Source of the DNA: Bacteroidia bacterium
Lineage (GTDB): Bacteria; Bacteroidota; Bacteroidia; Bacteroidales; GCA-2748055
DNA length: 9,517 nucleotides
Direction of reading: 5' to 3'
Assembly (NCBI GenBank): GCA_030596245.1
Contig: JAUVKN010000153.1
Location: 1 to 9,517, forward strand
The translations under genes were made by a program, and so were the position numbers. Positions 7,601 through 9,517 of this stretch are shown in pieces (the first letter of the stretch is position 1; each line of letters begins with the position of its first letter). Under the pieces are notes generated by a model. That model saw nothing but the letters and a program-made list of their open reading frames with translations, ran no database searches and had not been told where the DNA came from.

Positions 7601-8362
7601 ACGGATCTCCTTTGCACCCAATGAGCAATTCAAACCAATGGAGAGAAGTTCAAAATGGTCCAGTGAATGCATGAAGGCTTCAAGTGTTTGTCCCGAGAGG
7701 GTTCGGCCGCTGGCATCTGTGATCGTGCCGGAGACCATCACAGGAATGCGAATCCCTCGATCGGTAAGAAATTCCTCAATTCCCATCAGGGCAGCTTTGG
7801 CATTCAATGTATCGAATATGGTCTCTACCAGCAACAGGTCGACTCCACCTTCCACCAGTCCCCTCACCTGTTCTCTGTATGAGTCTTTCATCTCATCAAA
7901 TGAGACTGCCCGGTATCCGGGGTCATTCACATCGGGTGAAAGTGAGGTGGTTTTGTTGGTAGGACCTATGGATCCGGCCACAAATCTGGGTTTCAGCGGA
8001 CTCTTTTCAGAATATTCTGCTGCAGCTTCTGCGGCTATTCTGGCCGACTCATAATTGATCTCGTATACGAATGATTCGGTCTGATAGTCAGCCTGGGAAA
8101 TTGAAGTTGCATTGAAAGTATTGGTTTCAATGATGTCAGCTCCGGCCTCCAGGTAAGCTTCATGAATTTCCCTGATTACATCGGGCCGGGTGAGCGACAG
8201 AAGATCATTGTTTCCCTTCAAATCACTTGGATGCGATTGAAACTTATCACCACGGTAATCTTCTTCAGTAAGATTGTACCGCTGGATCATAGTGCCCATG
8301 GCCCCATCCAGCAGAAGAACCCGTACCTTTAACAGCTCACCTATCTCTCTCTTTGATGTCAT
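4682..8362 (-). CDS. metH: Cobalamin-dependent methionine synthase MetH, full length
   Basis: Transfers the methyl group of 5-methyltetrahydrofolate to homocysteine through methylcobalamin, giving methionine in the cytoplasm. At 1226 residues it is nearly the same length as E. coli MetH (1227) and collinear with it. Domains: homocysteine-binding about 8-325, with zinc-ligand cysteines C246 (GLNCSLG) and C309-C310 (GGCCGTT); pterin-binding about 354-615 (NIGERCNVAGS, MIDSSK, FDPNVLSIWTGIEEHNNY); cobalamin cap about 645-740 (EGPLMDGMNVVGDLFGDGKM); cobalamin-binding about 745-885, with the lower-axial histidine H760 in GDVHDIGKN, then SGLITPS and IGGATTS; and a complete AdoMet reactivation domain about 900-1226, with R1137 in RPAHGYPACPEH. 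No key residue is missing. The start is ATG at 8362-8360, supported by a good ribosome site. It follows metY by 30 nt, so the two probably form one operon. That gap is far too short for a cobalamin riboswitch, so any such control lies upstream of the window. Confidence 0.98.
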   Translation of the reverse strand: MTSKREIGELLKVRVLLLDGAMGTMIQRYNLTEEDYRGDKFQSHPSDLKGNNDLLSLTRPDVIREIHEAYLEAGADIIETNTFNATSISQADYQTESFVYEINYESARIAAEAAAEYSEKSPLKPRFVAGSIGPTNKTTSLSPDVNDPGYRAVSFDEMKDSYREQVRGLVEGGVDLLLVETIFDTLNAKAALMGIEEFLTDRGIRIPVMVSGTITDASGRTLSGQTLEAFMHSLDHFELLSIGLNCSLGAKEIRPYLEEMSGKSSHYISVHPNAGLPNQFGEYDETPDQMAVQIKDFLDSGFVNIVGGCCGTTPEHIKAFSDLLERAESREPHAHKPGLKLSGLEPLTAFEGSNFINIGERCNVAGSRKFARLIREKKYDETLEIARRQVEDGAQILDINLDDAMLDAEYEMVTFLNLLLAEPDISKVPLMIDSSKFSVIEAGLKCIQGKAVVNSISLKEGEAQFLEHATKIRGYGAAVIVMAFDEQGQADSFERRIEICSRAYHLLLEKLNYPPEDIIFDPNVLSIWTGIEEHNNYAVDFINTTRWIKENLPHARVSGGISNLSFSFRGNNMVREAIHSVFLYHAIRAGLDMGIVNPSMLQVYDEIPAELLEYTEDLVLNRRSDATERLIEYSSTIEQADKAEEKRDEWREQPVEERLKHALIKGLTEHIEADALETHKKYGLGLKVIEGPLMDGMNVVGDLFGDGKMFLPQVVKSARVMKRAVATLLPFIEQEKARGESGESLSAGKILLATVKGDVHDIGKNIVGVVLGCNNYEVIDLGVMVPTDKILDEAEKQNVDIVGLSGLITPSLEEMIHVASEMERRHMNQPLLIGGATTSKIHTAVKIEPRYGQPAIHVKDASRSVAVVSSLLSKEKREHFIQETGEDYEALRRNYAGAGKDIKYLSLDAARKNALQLDWTSDSIFKPNQLGIQSLLDFPMEQIREYINWIFFFVTWELRGKFPHIFDHSKYGLEARKLYDDAQEMLDRIIGEKWLTANAVYGIHPANADGDDIVVYADESRNKVITTFTNLRNQTAKEEKLPNLSLSDFIAPVDSGLSDYIGTFAVTTGIGIEEKLKEFDADHDDYSAIMLKALADRLAEAFTEILHKDIRRNYWGYAGDEALAMDDLFKEKYSGIRPAHGYPACPEHSEKEVLFKLLEAERYGISLTENYSMFPAASVSGLIFANPASKYFFVGKIGKDQVEDYARRKKLTISQIERLLASNLNY

Positions 8363-8368
8363 AATATT

Positions 8369-8373
8369 CTCCT
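8369..8373 (-). promoter_or_regulatory. Shine-Dalgarno site for metH
   Basis: AGGAG on the minus strand, 6 nt before the metH ATG. It fixes the start codon and stands out because none of the other starts in this window has a recognisable Shine-Dalgarno site, which is usual in Bacteroidota. Confidence 0.7.
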
Positions 8374-8392
8374 GACCGAAATTACTTAATTT

Positions 8393-9517
8393 TTACTTTT
8401 TGAAGGCCTGTTCAAAATCAGCAATGATATCATCAATGTGCTCCAGTCCAACAGATACCCTTAGCAGGGTGGGAGTCACCCCGGCTGCCAGCTGCGCCTC
8501 TTTCGATAACTGCTGATGGGTGGTGGCAGAGGGTTGGATGATGAGTGTGCGCACGTCCCCCACATTGGCAAGGTGGCTCACCAATTCCAGGTTGTCCACC
8601 AAACGGATGGCTTTCTGCTTCGCTCCCTTCAAAGTGAAGGAGAGCACACCACCGGCCCCTTTGGGAAGGTATTTCTTTGCATTCTTATGATGTGGACTGC
8701 TCTCCAGCCCAGGGTAATTAACATGCTCTACCTGTGCGTGATTCTCAAGCCATTTAGCCAGAGCCAGGGTATTCTCCACATGTCGTTCCAGTCGCAAGGA
8801 AAGTGTTTCCAGACCTTGAATAAACAGGAACGTATTAAAGGGACTCTGACTGGGGCCCAGATCTCTGAGACTTTCCACACGGGCCTTGATAATAAAGGCT
8901 ATGTTTCCGAATGGGCTCTCATTTCCAAAGGCTTCCCAGAATTTCAATCCGTGATAGCCTTCGCTGGGTTCAGTAAACTGCGGGAATTTACCGTTGCCCC
9001 AGTTATAATTGCCGCCGTCCACAATCACACCACCAATGGAAGTACCATGACCACCGATCCATTTGGTAGCAGATTCCGCAATGATGTTAGCACCATAATC
9101 AAACGGTTTGAAAAGAAATCCAGCTGCACCAAAAGTATTGTCCACCACCAGGGGGATCTCATACTTTTTAGCCAGAGCTCCGAATTTCTCAAAATCGGGA
9201 ATGTTAAAGCCCGGATTTCCTATGGTCTCCAAATAAATAGCCTTTGTGTTCTCGTCAATCAGCTTTTCAAAAGCTTCAATCTCCAGTGAAGCTGTAAACC
9301 GGCCTTCCCACCCCAGGTTCTTAAAGGTCACTTTGAACTGGTTATAGGTTCCACCATAGAGGTATGGGCTGCTGACAATGTTATCGCCTGCCTTGAGTAT
9401 GGTGTTGAATACCACAAATTGTGCAGCGTGACCCGAAGAGACAGCAAGTGCAGCCACTCCGCCCTCAAGGGCAGCGATGCGTTGTTCAAACACATCATTG
9501 GTGGGATTCATAATTCT
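8393..9517 (-). CDS. metY: O-acetylhomoserine sulfhydrylase MetY (PLP enzyme), N-terminus cut by window edge
   Basis: PLP-dependent enzyme of the Cys/Met metabolism family that makes homocysteine from O-acetylhomoserine and sulfide. The frame is open to the right edge, and the first visible residues are RIMNPTNDVFEQRIAALEGG. In full-length relatives this motif sits about 55-60 residues from the start, so the methionine inside it is internal and not the start codon. Of the 374 residues seen, the key ones (numbered from the window edge) are D126 in VVDNTFG, which contacts the PLP pyridine nitrogen, and K152 in SATKWIGGHG, which forms the Schiff base. The NYNWGNGKFPQF segment and the tail LLRVSVGLEHIDDI are typical of O-acetylhomoserine sulfhydrylases rather than of the shorter cystathionine gamma-synthases. 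It lies directly upstream of metH, so its product feeds the next enzyme. Promoter and any SAM or cobalamin control lie beyond the window. O-succinylhomoserine or a side reaction with cysteine cannot be excluded. Confidence 0.95.
   Translation of the reverse strand, partial: RIMNPTNDVFEQRIAALEGGVAALAVSSGHAAQFVVFNTILKAGDNIVSSPYLYGGTYNQFKVTFKNLGWEGRFTASLEIEAFEKLIDENTKAIYLETIGNPGFNIPDFEKFGALAKKYEIPLVVDNTFGAAGFLFKPFDYGANIIAESATKWIGGHGTSIGGVIVDGGNYNWGNGKFPQFTEPSEGYHGLKFWEAFGNESPFGNIAFIIKARVESLRDLGPSQSPFNTFLFIQGLETLSLRLERHVENTLALAKWLENHAQVEHVNYPGLESSPHHKNAKKYLPKGAGGVLSFTLKGAKQKAIRLVDNLELVSHLANVGDVRTLIIQPSATTHQQLSKEAQLAAGVTPTLLRVSVGLEHIDDIIADFEQAFKK

Noticed and set aside
8363..8392. Possible cobalamin riboswitch before metH
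   Set aside because: Only 30 nt separate metY and metH, far too short for a riboswitch aptamer.
8516..9289. 257-codon open frame on the plus strand inside metY
   Set aside because: Antisense to a well-conserved PLP enzyme; the translation is low in recognisable structure and is a shadow of the metY reading frame.

Overview
The window reads as a chromosomal housekeeping stretch from a member of the Bacteroidota, probably a Bacteroidales or Marinilabiliales-like lineage. The evidence is the protein styles (a Bacteroidota-type MFS carrier, PepD, a WYL protein and MetY/MetH), moderate GC, mostly AT-rich leaders without Shine-Dalgarno sites, and one exact TAnnTTTG -7 box. The genus cannot be read from the sequence alone. 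I see no tRNA, rRNA, CRISPR array, insertion sequence or prophage gene.

Layout, left to right. (1) Positions 1-2729, minus strand: a two-gene unit, an MFS carrier followed after 17 nt by the dipeptidase PepD, whose C-terminus runs off the left edge. The carrier resembles animal MFSD1, a dipeptide transporter, so the pair reads as import plus hydrolysis of dipeptides. (2) Positions 2730-3000: a 271-nt divergent intergenic region with a perfect 16-bp hairpin followed by a T-run on the minus strand, and a second short GC-rich hairpin nearer the carrier gene. (3) Positions 3001-3522, plus strand: a secreted thioredoxin-fold protein with a CGWC active site. (4) Positions 3507-4181, minus strand: a WYL-domain protein that overlaps the thioredoxin gene tail to tail by 16 nt and lacks the usual DNA-binding helix-turn-helix. 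(5) Positions 4293-4685, plus strand: a small basic protein I do not recognise, divergent from the WYL gene. (6) Positions 4682-9517, minus strand: O-acetylhomoserine sulfhydrylase MetY (N-terminus beyond the right edge), then after 30 nt the complete cobalamin-dependent methionine synthase MetH.

Together metY and metH encode the last two steps of methionine synthesis by direct sulfhydrylation: O-acetylhomoserine plus sulfide gives homocysteine, which MetH methylates with methyl-tetrahydrofolate. The WYL and small-protein genes sit between the two metabolic units without an obvious link to either.

I found no clear new multi-gene system. The points most worth a second look are the MFSD1-like carrier/PepD pairing, the strong intergenic hairpin, the HTH-less WYL protein and the unrecognised small gene beside it.
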